Part shown: positions 23,381 through 31,921 of the stretch, in pieces
Position numbering within the stretch: the first letter of the stretch is position 1
Layout of the letters: each line of letters opens with the position of its first letter
Source: Ruminococcus flavefaciens FD-1
GTDB lineage: Bacteria; Bacillota; Clostridia; Oscillospirales; Ruminococcaceae
Length of the DNA stretch: 46,929 nt
Assembly: GCA_000174895.1 (NCBI GenBank)
Contig: ACOK01000066.1
Location: 1-46,929 of the forward strand
Direction: 5' to 3'
Made by a program: the position numbers and the translations under genes
The notes under the pieces: model-generated
Told to the model about the DNA's origin: nothing
The model's database searches: none
Seen by the model: only the letters and a program-made list of their open reading frames with translations

Positions 23381-24742
23381 TTATTTGTCAGTTCTTCCTG
23401 CCTTGACTGTTACTGCTGCAGCAGCCATTGCAATGAAGAGAATAGAGATTAACATAACGTTGTGGTTGTCATCACCTGTCTTAGGTGAATCCTGGCTGTC
23501 AGCCTTTTTCTCAGCCTTAGCCTCAGCCTTTGCAGCTGTCTTGCCCTCGGTTACATTTACCTCAACTTCCTTGGTAACGCTTGAAACCTTCTTGTAGCTT
23601 ACTGCGTTGCCTGCAACGTCAGCGAATACCTTCTGAAGGTCGTCAACCTTGTTTACCTCGGCATAGTTTGAATCATAGCTTGCTACGTCCTTGAGGTATG
23701 TTCTTCCGAAATCAAGATCTTCGCCTGAAAGGCTGTGGAAGAATCCGAGAGTATATATCTCGTAATCCTTCTTTATCTCCTGAGCTATGTCATATGCAGC
23801 GTTTGCATATTCATAGTCGGAATAATCTGATAATGTGTACTTGCCTGTAGACTTTTCTTCACCGCCGTAAGGGTTGCCGTCCGAACAAAGAACGATATTT
23901 CTTACTGCGTCTGCGCTTACCTTGCTGAGGAGTTCAGCAGCGTTTCTGAGTGCAGCTGAGTAGTTAGTAGAACCGTAAGCTGTTGTCTTGGCGATTGCGC
24001 TGTCAAGCTCATCGATATCATTTGTGAAGTCTGTTAAAGTCTTTGAACCTGAATCAAGAGTGATAACAGCGAACTTGTGATTTGAGTTTTTATTAGTTCC
24101 GATAGTATCTTCACAGAACTTCTTGGCAGCTTCCTTCTGAGCTGTCATAGGTGCGCCCTGCATACTGCCTGATGCATCAAGAATGAGGACTGTATAAGTC
24201 TCTAATGAATTATCATTTACAACAGGTATAACTGCATCTGCAATAACAGTAACAGTTACCTTGCCGGGCTTATGAGCAGTAACTATTCCGTTTTCATCAA
24301 CTGTAGCGATAGACTCATCGCTGCTGATGTATCTGAGTACCAGCTCGTCAGTAGCGTTTAACGGATCTTTCTTTATCTCGATCTTGAACTTCTTGCCTGA
24401 TTCAACATCCTGCTTCGTAGCATTGATAACAACATCCTGAATTGCTACTCTGTTAGGATTTGCCGAAACAACGGTTGTGGTCGTTTCTGCTGTTGTTGTT
24501 TCACCATCGGCTGTAGTTGTGTCAGTGCCGGTAGTTGTTTCGATCACTGTAGTCGTAGTTGTTGTTTCCGACTCAGTTGTGACTGCCGCAGTTATTGTGG
24601 TCACTGCTGCATCAGCGTCATCCGCAGCCATTACTACCTCTGCCTCAGGAACGGATACGTCCTCAGCTGAAGCTGTAGTTGCAGCGATCGGCATTGCAGC
24701 AAGGAACACAGCACACGCCAGTGCCTTGAACAAATTCTTCAT
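23381..24742 (-). CDS. Secreted VWA-domain protein with Big2 domain and sortase-like C-terminus
   Basis: 453 residues: a signal peptide (1-26), a Thr-rich linker (about 43-92), a Big2-type immunoglobulin-like domain (about 97-172, ending GIVTAHKPGKVTVTV), then a VWA domain starting YTVLILDASGSM with the metal-site DxSxS motif intact. The end reads DSPKTGDD (SPKTG at 419-423), a hydrophobic helix and a short basic tail, i.e. an LPXTG-like sorting signal with Ser in place of Leu. It would be displayed on the wall or membrane. It lies upstream of the pilus operon on the same strand with its own promoter and terminator. VWA domains mediate adhesion in many pilus tip proteins; a link to the pilus is inference from location and from the Thr-rich linker shared with the PilX-like protein. 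Confidence 0.8.
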   Translation of the reverse strand: MKNLFKALACAVFLAAMPIAATTASAEDVSVPEAEVVMAADDADAAVTTITAAVTTESETTTTTTVIETTTGTDTTTADGETTTAETTTTVVSANPNRVAIQDVVINATKQDVESGKKFKIEIKKDPLNATDELVLRYISSDESIATVDENGIVTAHKPGKVTVTVIADAVIPVVNDNSLETYTVLILDASGSMQGAPMTAQKEAAKKFCEDTIGTNKNSNHKFAVITLDSGSKTLTDFTNDIDELDSAIAKTTAYGSTNYSAALRNAAELLSKVSADAVRNIVLCSDGNPYGGEEKSTGKYTLSDYSDYEYANAAYDIAQEIKKDYEIYTLGFFHSLSGEDLDFGRTYLKDVASYDSNYAEVNKVDDLQKVFADVAGNAVSYKKVSSVTKEVEVNVTEGKTAAKAEAKAEKKADSQDSPKTGDDNHNVMLISILFIAMAAAAVTVKAGRTDK

Positions 24743-24799
24743 TTGATCACCTTAAATCCCTTTTATGTTATTTACCATTCGTTAGAACGGCATATAGAA

Positions 24800-24828
24800 A
24801 TTATATCACTTTGCAGCCTCCAGGTCAA
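24800..24828 (-). promoter_or_regulatory. Promoter of the VWA gene
   Basis: On the minus strand TTGACC (24823-24828), 17-nt spacer, TATAAT (24800-24805), about 58 bp upstream of the start codon. Confidence 0.75.
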
Positions 24829-24989
24829 GGAAATAATTCATTTTTTTGAATCAGAAGAATTTTTCATTTAACTCATACACATAAATCCCGATATCAATAT
24901 TCTAATTTGTATATTTTTCACACCAAAAGTTCAATTTCTGATAGTCGGACTATCAGAAATTCCTGTTTTACGAGGATAACAGGTTCTCC

Positions 24990-25022
24990 GTAAAAAAGGA
25001 AAACGGACGCAAATGCGTCCGT
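24990..25022 (-). terminator. Terminator of the CotH/dockerin gene
   Basis: A 9-bp perfect stem (ACGGACGCA, 25003-25011, with 25014-25022) with a 2-nt loop, followed on the minus strand by TTTTCCTTTTTT. Confidence 0.8.
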
Positions 25023-25072
25023 CTCCCTTCGTCTTCAAGGTATATCAGCACCTGCAAATGCAGGTTGTCAGC

Positions 25073-27808
25073 TTATTTTAAAAGCATCTTTCTCAGTGCA
25101 ATGAGATCAAATGTATCGGTAAGACCATCCTCGATAACATCGGCAGGCTTTATATCCACCTTTTTGCCGTGGAGGAACTGGCTGAGGATAACCAGATCAG
25201 CAGTATCTGTCTTTCCGTCGCCGTTGTAGTCGCCCTTTATCTTGGTGTTGGCAGGCTGCTGAGTTGTGGCAGTTGAGCTTGCCTCGCCTGAGTAAACTGC
25301 TCTTACGGTCACATCGCCGCTGAGCGGGATCTCCAGCTCTTCGGACTTCAGCTTGCTGCTGTCGATATCAGCACCTGTAACCTCCCAGTGGTCGAATGTG
25401 CTGCCTTCATTTGCAACAGCCCTGACTGTCACAGGGAAGTCAGTGAAGTATTCACCGCTCCATGATGAAAGTCCGTCGAGAGTGAGGGTATTCACGCAGA
25501 CTGTGCCCTTGTCAGCACTGTTGTTAATGCTGAGTGAAGCAAGATTTCCCGTAAGCTTCAGAGCCTGTTTCATGTTCTGAGTGATGTACTGCTCTCTGCC
25601 CTTATAGAAGTTGGTGATGGTGTTATACTCATTATTCAGCTTTTCCTCGCCTCTCTGACCGCTCAGATTATTCGAGAAGAATCTTTCATATGTGTCGAGG
25701 ATCTGCTGCTTGTAGGTGTTTTTGTAGTGCTCTATAACAGGAGTTACCTTCTCGGGAGCGAAGTTGTAGTTCGCCAGATCCATCATGGTAAGCTCGAACT
25801 CCTTGCGGAAATCATCGTTCTTCAGCAAGTTATTGAACAATCTGCTCATATTGTCATTGTTCATCGAAATTCTGCTGAAAGGATTGCTGTTCACATTATT
25901 ATTGGCACTGTTGTAGAGGCCCTGTCCTGACTCTGTATCAAAGAGGGCCATTCTCCATTTGCCGTCTGCATACGGATTAGTCTCGTCAAGAGCATTTGTC
26001 TTCCATGCAGCAAGGTTGTTCTGCGGCCAGTCTGAATTTGACCAGTAGATCTGTGCTGCAAAGTAATCAACAAAGCTGCGGAGATCGAACTTCTCGCAGA
26101 ACTGTGAGTAGTTGGAAGCGTTGGTCATATCCGCAGAAGCAAACTGGCTCACTAAGCTGTTCCACTCGTTGAAATCAGCCTCTGTGCCTTCCTCCAGCTC
26201 GTCATTCTTGACTATGACAGCATCGCTCTTCTTGATGCCGTAGTGCGAACTGATAAAGTCATCGCTGACCTTTTCTGTTAGCTGGTAAACGCCCCAGAAT
26301 TCGCCGTCAATGAAGAGAACGCACTCGCTCATAGCCTGATGTGTGAAAGCTCTGTCTGTAACGAGGCTCTGATTGATAGTGTCACGGAAGTAAGCCGCAC
26401 CAACGTCATTGCCGCCGTTTCTGATGGTCACGCTGTCGAAGGCCTTGATCTTCTTGCCGTTCTTTGCCTTTGTTGCAGTACCATTGAAGAAATCGTATTC
26501 AAGCTCAGCCTTGCCGTAGTCCATACGTGCAAGGATGTTGAAGCTCTTCTGTACAGAGTTGCGTGAATAAGCGCCCTTTATGCGGATGCCCACATTCTGG
26601 TCAACCACTTTTTCGCCGTTCTCGAAAAGCTCGAAGGAAGCCTCACGCTCCCACTCTCTGCCCTTCTGGGTGAAGTTGGCATTGACCTTGAACATATCAG
26701 CAGCATTGAAGTTGCCCCAGTTGCCGCCGCCCCATATATTGCGGTTTCCTCCCGGCTGCGCAGGTTCATTCTGTCCCTGACCGGGCTGAGCGGGCTGAAC
26801 AGGCTGCTGCCATCCCCATCCGGGATTCTGCTGGCCGCTGCCCTGATTGTATACATTTCCCAGTACATAGATGCCCTTTTCAGCATCGAAAAGGTTGTCG
26901 GGATCTGTTACAAGTGAAACTACCTTCATATTCTTATAATAAGAAGAAGCTGTAGTTCCGACGAAGTATGTCTTAGTAGCAACAGGACTTATCCTGCCCT
27001 GTGAATCGACAGCAATGGCACGTACAACTGCTGCCTTGTCGATAAGCTCCTGCGGAGCGGCAACGTTGTCTGTGGAGATATCCCTTCTCATGCTGAGACG
27101 GTTCTCTGTGTTTGTCATGTCGTCTATCCTGATCGGAGCGGTATACTGCTCGGATTTCATAGTAGGATCGCTTCCGTCAGTTGTATAATAAACAGTAGTA
27201 CCCTGCGGCACTGTTATAGTAAGGTCGAAGCCGCTGTCAAAGAAGCCGCTCTCCTGTGAAAATTCGGGTTTCTTTACTGCATTGCTGCCCTCCGGAGCGG
27301 CATTTGCAGCTTTCGGAGTTCCGCTGAGCACGAAGAAATCACTTCCGCCGTCGGGGTAGCGTCCGAAAGAAGTATCCGAAGCCAGCGGATCAACTGTTAC
27401 ATTATCAGCAGCAGCACCGCCTTTATCGGTAAGTATAAGATTCTCTCCGCTGGCCGAAAGACCAAATGGAGCGATAGTGGTGTCGTTAAGTCCGGCATCT
27501 CCGTCGCAGAAGACTATGATATGTCCGTTTGCGGGTACGGAAGTGCCCTGCGGAAAGGTGAAACGGTAAGGATTTGAGTCCTTGTCGGAAAGTCCCCATC
27601 CGCTGATATCAACGGCAGATGAAGAGTTGTTGTAGAGCTCCACCCAATCGTAGAAGCCGCCGTCCGGGGCTGCATAGGTGGTGTTCTTGGTGCACACCTC
27701 ATTGATAGTCACGCTGCCTGCTGCCGATGCCGGAACAGCAGGAATGAGCCCTGCAAGCACAGCAAAGCTGAACACGCCTGCAGCGGTCCTTCTGAAAAAT
27801 TTTTTCAT
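25073..27808 (-). CDS. Secreted CotH-family protein with lamin-tail, chitobiase-like and dockerin domains
   Basis: 911 residues. Signal peptide 1-29 (ends ASA/AG). A lamin-tail domain follows (about 30-145; VTINEVCTKN, DWVELYNNSSSAVDISGWGLSD), then a chitobiase C-terminal-like segment (about 175-285; TVYYTTDGSDPT), a CotH domain (about 290-765; FNILARMDYGKAELEYDFF, VLFIDGEFWGVYQLTEKVSDDFI, WRMALFDTESGQGLYN), a small beta domain, and a C-terminal dockerin (KGDYNGDGKTDTADLVILSQFLHG and a second, degenerate repeat TDTFDLIALRKMLL). A Gly/Gln/Pro/Asn-rich insert lies near 325-362. CotH proteins are kinase-like; in cellulosome-forming ruminococci dockerins dock proteins onto scaffoldins. The second dockerin repeat lacks some calcium ligands. 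It has its own promoter and terminator. Confidence 0.88.
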   Translation of the reverse strand: MKKFFRRTAAGVFSFAVLAGLIPAVPASAAGSVTINEVCTKNTTYAAPDGGFYDWVELYNNSSSAVDISGWGLSDKDSNPYRFTFPQGTSVPANGHIIVFCDGDAGLNDTTIAPFGLSASGENLILTDKGGAAADNVTVDPLASDTSFGRYPDGGSDFFVLSGTPKAANAAPEGSNAVKKPEFSQESGFFDSGFDLTITVPQGTTVYYTTDGSDPTMKSEQYTAPIRIDDMTNTENRLSMRRDISTDNVAAPQELIDKAAVVRAIAVDSQGRISPVATKTYFVGTTASSYYKNMKVVSLVTDPDNLFDAEKGIYVLGNVYNQGSGQQNPGWGWQQPVQPAQPGQGQNEPAQPGGNRNIWGGGNWGNFNAADMFKVNANFTQKGREWEREASFELFENGEKVVDQNVGIRIKGAYSRNSVQKSFNILARMDYGKAELEYDFFNGTATKAKNGKKIKAFDSVTIRNGGNDVGAAYFRDTINQSLVTDRAFTHQAMSECVLFIDGEFWGVYQLTEKVSDDFISSHYGIKKSDAVIVKNDELEEGTEADFNEWNSLVSQFASADMTNASNYSQFCEKFDLRSFVDYFAAQIYWSNSDWPQNNLAAWKTNALDETNPYADGKWRMALFDTESGQGLYNSANNNVNSNPFSRISMNNDNMSRLFNNLLKNDDFRKEFELTMMDLANYNFAPEKVTPVIEHYKNTYKQQILDTYERFFSNNLSGQRGEEKLNNEYNTITNFYKGREQYITQNMKQALKLTGNLASLSINNSADKGTVCVNTLTLDGLSSWSGEYFTDFPVTVRAVANEGSTFDHWEVTGADIDSSKLKSEELEIPLSGDVTVRAVYSGEASSTATTQQPANTKIKGDYNGDGKTDTADLVILSQFLHGKKVDIKPADVIEDGLTDTFDLIALRKMLLK

Positions 27809-27952
27809 GTTATTCCCTCACATTCATTGTAATATTCCCATTTCTGATCTTTATATTTATCATTTTCCCGATCCTGACTGTTTCTTTTTATATCATCCTC
27901 AATTAAATTAAGAAGAGAAAATGACCATAGTTTTCTATAATTCTCTATTATG

Positions 27953-27981
27953 AGTATAACACTCTGCCGAAAAAAAGTCAA
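27953..27981 (-). promoter_or_regulatory. Promoter of the CotH/dockerin gene
   Basis: On the minus strand TTGACT (27976-27981), 17-nt spacer, TATACT (27953-27958). The leader would be about 140 nt. Confidence 0.75.
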
Positions 27982-28055
27982 CAGATTCCGCTAAAATCAG
28001 CAAAATTTGAGGATTACGCAAATCTTGCTGTTGCTCAGGCAGATCATTATCCTCA

Positions 28056-28090
28056 TCAAAAAAGAGCCTGCGGATCTCTCCGACAGGCTC
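28056..28090 (-). terminator. Terminator of the TPR protein gene
   Basis: Stem GAGCCTG...CAGGCTC (28064-28070 with 28084-28090) extended inwards by CGGA/TCCG with one bulge, then TTTTTTGATG on the minus strand. Confidence 0.8.
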
Positions 28091-28099
28091 CCCTCTGCT

Positions 28100-29191
28100 T
28101 TATTTAAGCTCCTCGTTCACTGTCTGTGTTATATTCGGCTTTCCGCCATCTTCAACAGGTGTCTGATTCGGAACAAGACGCTCGGCATTCGGATCATACT
28201 TGAGTATGAGCTCCTTGACCTTTTCATCTCTTGTGAGATTGTAGGTCATCTTCATAGCCTGAAGAGCGTTAGGGATGTCCTTTTCGGTAAGATAGTGAAC
28301 TGAAAGCTGTGCGCATACGGATACTACGTCCGGATCCGGACCGAACTCCATGCCGTACTTCTTCATGACCTCAACTATCTGCTCACGCTCGGGACGGACG
28401 ATAGGGCTGCCCTTCTTGTTGGCGAGAGCCTGCATTTCATAAGGCACCATCGGATGAGGAGCGAAGATAACGCTTGCTGTGTAGTAAGCAGCGGCATCAT
28501 CGTACTCGCCCATATCGGTAAGGATATATCCCATATTAGCGTAGCATCTTGCAATAGCTACAGGCGAAGAAGCGAGCTCGAGAGTTTTCTTTGTGGTTTC
28601 GATGACCTGGCGCTTGTTCTTGAGAAGCTTGTATATTTCTGCAAGTTCAAAGTAAGGGCCGCAGTCCACAGGATTGTACTCGATCGCCTTTTCAATCACA
28701 GGTATAGCGTCAAGCGGTGAACCTGTCTCTACTAATATGTAAGCATAGGAGGTGATATACTCTGCGAAATCGAAAGGAGTACGGTTGAGCACCTGCTCAG
28801 GCTTGAACTTGAGCTGGTAGAAATTATCCTCAAAGGGATTTCTCAGTGATACGAATTTTGACTTCTCAGTCTGCGGATAATCGGTGATGATCTTTTTATA
28901 AAGCTTTTCAGCCAGCGGCTTAGCTTCGACTATCTTCTTATCGTTGATGAGCTTTACTATCTCGCCGTATGCCTCATTAAGCGGCTTGCCGTCGAGCTGG
29001 GTAAGTCTCTGTATCTCGTCCTTCTGATTCTGGGGCATATTCTCAAGAATGAGAGTACCTGCTGCTTCGATTCCTTCAGCGTTGCCCTCTTTGATAAAGC
29101 GCTCTGTTTCCTTTTTCAGGAAAGCCGCATTCTCTTCAGGAGAATCTCCCAGCTTGCTTCTGAGTTCTTCAAGTATATCTTTCTTTGCCAT
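28100..29191 (-). CDS. TPR-repeat protein
   Basis: A 363-residue soluble helical protein. At least three tetratricopeptide-like repeats are visible in the middle, for example SPLDAIPVIEKAIEYNPVDC, GPYFELAEIYKLLKNKRQVI, and YANMGYILTDMGEYDDAAAYYTASV with the Trp-less consensus of Gly8/Ala20. The N-terminal 100 residues are charged helices. No signal peptide. The start ATG has GAGG 8 nt upstream. It follows the gene for the disordered protein at 29286-31289 on the same strand, with a hairpin in the gap, so the two may or may not be co-transcribed. TPR proteins serve as binding platforms; the partner is not known. Confidence 0.75.
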   Translation of the reverse strand: MAKKDILEELRSKLGDSPEENAAFLKKETERFIKEGNAEGIEAAGTLILENMPQNQKDEIQRLTQLDGKPLNEAYGEIVKLINDKKIVEAKPLAEKLYKKIITDYPQTEKSKFVSLRNPFEDNFYQLKFKPEQVLNRTPFDFAEYITSYAYILVETGSPLDAIPVIEKAIEYNPVDCGPYFELAEIYKLLKNKRQVIETTKKTLELASSPVAIARCYANMGYILTDMGEYDDAAAYYTASVIFAPHPMVPYEMQALANKKGSPIVRPEREQIVEVMKKYGMEFGPDPDVVSVCAQLSVHYLTEKDIPNALQAMKMTYNLTRDEKVKELILKYDPNAERLVPNQTPVEDGGKPNITQTVNEELK

Positions 29192-29214
29192 GGAATAGTC
29201 CTCGTTTCTCTTTT

Positions 29215-29261
29215 TATTATGCTAAGCGCCGCAAAGCCAGTGCTTCAGGTCTTGCGGCGCT
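29215..29261 (-). terminator. Hairpin between the disordered-protein and TPR genes, possible partial terminator
   Basis: A 10-bp perfect GC-rich stem (29225-29234 with 29252-29261) followed on the minus strand by TTAGCATAATAAAAA. The T-run is poor in this direction, so it may be an attenuator or a processing site. Confidence 0.45.
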
Positions 29262-29285
29262 GTTTTATATAGTTGCGTCAGGGGA

Positions 29286-31289
29286 TCAATATCCGCCTCT
29301 CTTAGCCATTTCCTTCTTGAACTTAGCTTCGATCTTCTCCTGCTTCTTGTAAGCCTTGAGCTCTGACTTAGTCATAGCACGGGGATCTCTCTGCTGCTGT
29401 GAAGGAGTATTTCTGAACTGAGGAGGTACAGGTCTGCGGTTAGCCTGAGCTGTTGGTCCCTTGTACTCGCTGAACGCTGTAACTGCCTTTTCCTTCTGAG
29501 CTTCTGCCTGAGCAGCAAGAAGTCTCTGCTTGGCTGAATCGTCACCCATTGTTGAGAGAACGTCTTCAACTGATGAAAGGATAGGAGTATTAGCTCTCAG
29601 ACCCTGTGTATCGATAAGGTTCTTGTCAGCGTATTCCTTTGAGCTTGCGATAGCATTGATGAATGCCTGTGAAGTCTGCTTTGCATGAGGATGTACAGCG
29701 ATCTTTGATACGTTTGCCTTAGGAGCACCTGTATTCGGAACAGGACGGCGTGGTACAACAGGTCTTGCCTGAGGCTGCTGTGCAGCGAAATTCGGCTGAA
29801 CAGGCTGTAATGCCGGCTGTCCTTCAACAGGAGCGAAGATAGGCTGACCGTTAGGATCGAGACCTGTCATTCTCATCTGTATGTAATTGTAGATAGGCTG
29901 GCCGTTCTGGTCATAGCCTGCAAGCTGCGGAACAGAAATGATCTGAGGCTGCTCGGGAACTGCCTGAGGCTGTACGGGAGCGGGCTGCTCCATTGTCTGC
30001 TGTACAGGTGCAGCAGCGCTTATATCCTCGATCTCTTCCTTGAAAAGATCAACCTTTGGTGCAGGAGCAGAAGGAGCTGCCGGTACCTCCGGGATATCGA
30101 ACAGATCGTCAAGTCCGAGCACTTCGGGCTTATTATCTGAAACTGAAGGTATCTCAGCTGCAATGTCCTCGAATACAGGAGCTGCATTCTGAACGGGAGC
30201 TGCAATATCATCTAAAACAGGTGCGCTCTGAACGGGAGCTATGTCCTCGAAAACGGGAGCGCTGTTCATTCCGTAAGGAGCAGATGGCTGAGGTACTGAT
30301 ATATCGTCTAAAACCGGAGCGCTCTGCTGTGGAGCAGGCTGTGGAACTCCGCCGAATATCTGGTCTGCAACCGAATCCCACTGATTGGGATTGCTCATAC
30401 CCTGTGCAGGCTGAGGTGCAGGTGCAGCTGAGTAGCCGTTGGCAGGTACATCAGCGATATTCTGGTTGTTATTGCTGAAAGCAGGTGATACAGGTACTCC
30501 CTGTGAAGCCACATTCTCAACGGAGAACATAGAGAGTATATCATCTACGTTGTCGATAACAGGAGCCTGTGCAGGCTGCTGCATCTGCTGAGGTGCAGGC
30601 TGAACGGGCTGCTGGACAGGCTGAGGAGCAGGCTGAACAGGTGCATTTGCCGAAGGTACAGCGAACTGCGCAAGGAAATCATCCTGAGCAGCAGGCTTTT
30701 CCTCTGCGGCAGGCTTCTGGAAAGCGAACTGTGAAGCAAAATCGTCCTGTGCAGGAGCTTCGGGAGCTGCCACCGGCTTGTTTATAGCAAATGCTGCAAG
30801 GCTGTTGTCGATAGCAACGCCTGTGCCCGGTATAGTCTTTGCAGGCTCGGGCTGAGGCTGCACCGGCTGAACATTCTGAACAGGCTGAACGGGAGGAGCC
30901 TGTGGAGCAGGCTGATTGGTTCCTGCAGGAGGAAGTCCGTATCTTGCTCTCTGCTCATCCTGACGGATCTGTTCAGGCGAACGTGTGATCTTAGCTGTAG
31001 TATTGCCGAGCGGAACGATACCCTCATCGTCCATACCCATTTTCGCACGCTGCTTCTCTTCCTTGAGCAGACGTGACATTTCCTTCTTATCGGCCTTTAT
31101 CATCTTCTTGGCAAGGTTTGCCTTACACTTTTCACAGGTTATCTCCTTCAGGTCGGTCATTCTGCCGATCCTTCTGTAAACAGTGACATTCTCGCCTCTG
31201 AGCAGATTGATACCGCAGCCGGTCTTTTTGTCGTTGTCGGTTCCGTGTACTTCTTTGCTGTTTGAAGCAGTTACCAATGTGATATCCAT
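29286..31289 (-). CDS. Long disordered Pro/Gln/Ala-rich protein with N-terminal zinc-type segment
   Basis: 667 residues. I do not recognise the family. The first 65 residues are folded and hold Cys25 (KKTGCGINLLRG) and a CEKC pair, a possible metal site. Residues 66-125 are charged helices. The centre (about 125-560) is intrinsically disordered, rich in Pro, Gln, Ala and Val, with short acidic motifs repeated: APVLDDI or APVFEDIA five times, DDFASQFAFQKP and DDFLAQFAVPSA, NVDDILSMFSV. A pair of QNGQPIYNYIQM / PNGQPIFAPVEG repeats follows. The C-terminus is helical and basic (SELKAYKKQEKIEAKFKKEMAKRGGY). Such spaced acidic-hydrophobic motifs look like docking peptides of a scaffold protein. 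Cytoplasmic: no signal peptide. Own promoter at 31480-31508. Confidence 0.7.
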   Translation of the reverse strand: MDITLVTASNSKEVHGTDNDKKTGCGINLLRGENVTVYRRIGRMTDLKEITCEKCKANLAKKMIKADKKEMSRLLKEEKQRAKMGMDDEGIVPLGNTTAKITRSPEQIRQDEQRARYGLPPAGTNQPAPQAPPVQPVQNVQPVQPQPEPAKTIPGTGVAIDNSLAAFAINKPVAAPEAPAQDDFASQFAFQKPAAEEKPAAQDDFLAQFAVPSANAPVQPAPQPVQQPVQPAPQQMQQPAQAPVIDNVDDILSMFSVENVASQGVPVSPAFSNNNQNIADVPANGYSAAPAPQPAQGMSNPNQWDSVADQIFGGVPQPAPQQSAPVLDDISVPQPSAPYGMNSAPVFEDIAPVQSAPVLDDIAAPVQNAAPVFEDIAAEIPSVSDNKPEVLGLDDLFDIPEVPAAPSAPAPKVDLFKEEIEDISAAAPVQQTMEQPAPVQPQAVPEQPQIISVPQLAGYDQNGQPIYNYIQMRMTGLDPNGQPIFAPVEGQPALQPVQPNFAAQQPQARPVVPRRPVPNTGAPKANVSKIAVHPHAKQTSQAFINAIASSKEYADKNLIDTQGLRANTPILSSVEDVLSTMGDDSAKQRLLAAQAEAQKEKAVTAFSEYKGPTAQANRRPVPPQFRNTPSQQQRDPRAMTKSELKAYKKQEKIEAKFKKEMAKRGGY

Positions 31290-31479
31290 AATCCTCTCCC
31301 AACTTGCGGCGTGGCCGCATTTCCGCTTTTCGGCAGCGGAAAGCCGATTTCACGGGTCGCATATCAGCCCTGAAGTCGGGCAGTAAGCATGGGGGAACGG
31401 TTATACTGCGCAAAGTGGCGCTGTGTATAATGAGAGCCGCTCGTTCATGCAATAGTCTATGCGATTATTACACACTCAT

Positions 31480-31508
31480 ATTATACATGATATTTCAAAA
31501 AAAATCAA
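31480..31508 (-). promoter_or_regulatory. Promoter of the disordered-protein gene
   Basis: On the minus strand TTGATT (31503-31508), 17-nt spacer, TATAAT (31480-31485). The leader to the ATG at 31289 is about 185 nt. Confidence 0.7.
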
Positions 31509-31771
31509 CACCTTCTCAAAAAATTCCACGAAAAATTATACCCATTTTAAAATTTTCAGTAAAAATAACAAATCGTTATTGCTTTTTTTGTCAAAAACAC
31601 CACAGCTTTGTGAAGCGTTAATGTATATATCATATGTTTTTTACGTTTTTTCTCCTCGGTATGTGGATTTTTCATACTTTTCCGCTCACTGGTAAAATGC
31701 ACAAATTCAAAGTGAAAAGAACGGGATTTTAGAAAACCGCAAAAATTATTGAGAAAATAATCATTTTTCTC

Positions 31772-31800
31772 TTGCATTATCTGCTGATTTGTTGTATTAT
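31772..31800 (+). promoter_or_regulatory. Promoter of the glycosyltransferase and possibly the purine operon
   Basis: TTGCAT (31772-31777), 17-nt spacer, TATTAT (31795-31800), about 55 bp before the GTG at 31856. No other clear plus-strand promoter is seen before purC, so this may serve downstream genes too. Confidence 0.6.
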
Positions 31801-31855
31801 TAATAGTGTATTGGTTTGTGAAATACAAGCCCAGCTTCTTAAAGGAGGAATAACT

Positions 31856-31921
31856 GTGAAACTCGTTTCAGTAGTAGTACCGTGCTATAAAGAGCAGGAA
31901 GTTCTCCCTCATGTTCTATGA
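31856..31921 (+). pseudogene. 5' part of the glycosyltransferase in a different frame (frameshift)
   Basis: GTG at 31856 with AAGGAGG upstream begins VKLVSVVVPCYKEQEVLP, the expected first strand of a family 2 glycosyltransferase (consensus VSVVVPxYNEE). The frame then runs into a stop at 31919-31921. The rest of the protein continues without a gap from 31911 in the +1 frame (MFYEEI...). Removing one base near 31909-31910 would restore one continuous protein. This is a real mutation, a sequencing error or a programmed shift. Confidence 0.7.

Larger units (their letters stand above)
24743..25072. other. Intergenic stretch with VWA promoter and three hairpins
   Basis: 330 bp without a gene. 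From left: the VWA promoter (24800-24828), a perfect 10-bp hairpin with a 5-nt loop (24935-24944 with 24950-24959), a smaller hairpin CCTGTT/AACAGG (about 24962-24983), and the terminator of the CotH gene (25003-25022). Confidence 0.6.
31290..31855. other. Divergent intergenic stretch with a long structured leader
   Basis: About 570 bp. The left part (31290-31475) is the untranslated leader of the disordered-protein gene: GC-rich hairpins such as GCGGC/GCCGC (about 31304-31316) and TTTCCGC/GCGGAAA (about 31320-31342). Then come its promoter (31480-31508), an AT-rich stretch (31509-31770) with no recognisable gene, and the rightward promoter of the glycosyltransferase (31772-31800). Confidence 0.6.

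Noticed and set aside
31856..31921. Independent 21-residue leader peptide before the glycosyltransferase
   Set aside because: Its sequence is the expected first strand of the GT2 fold, so a frameshift explains it better than a separate peptide.
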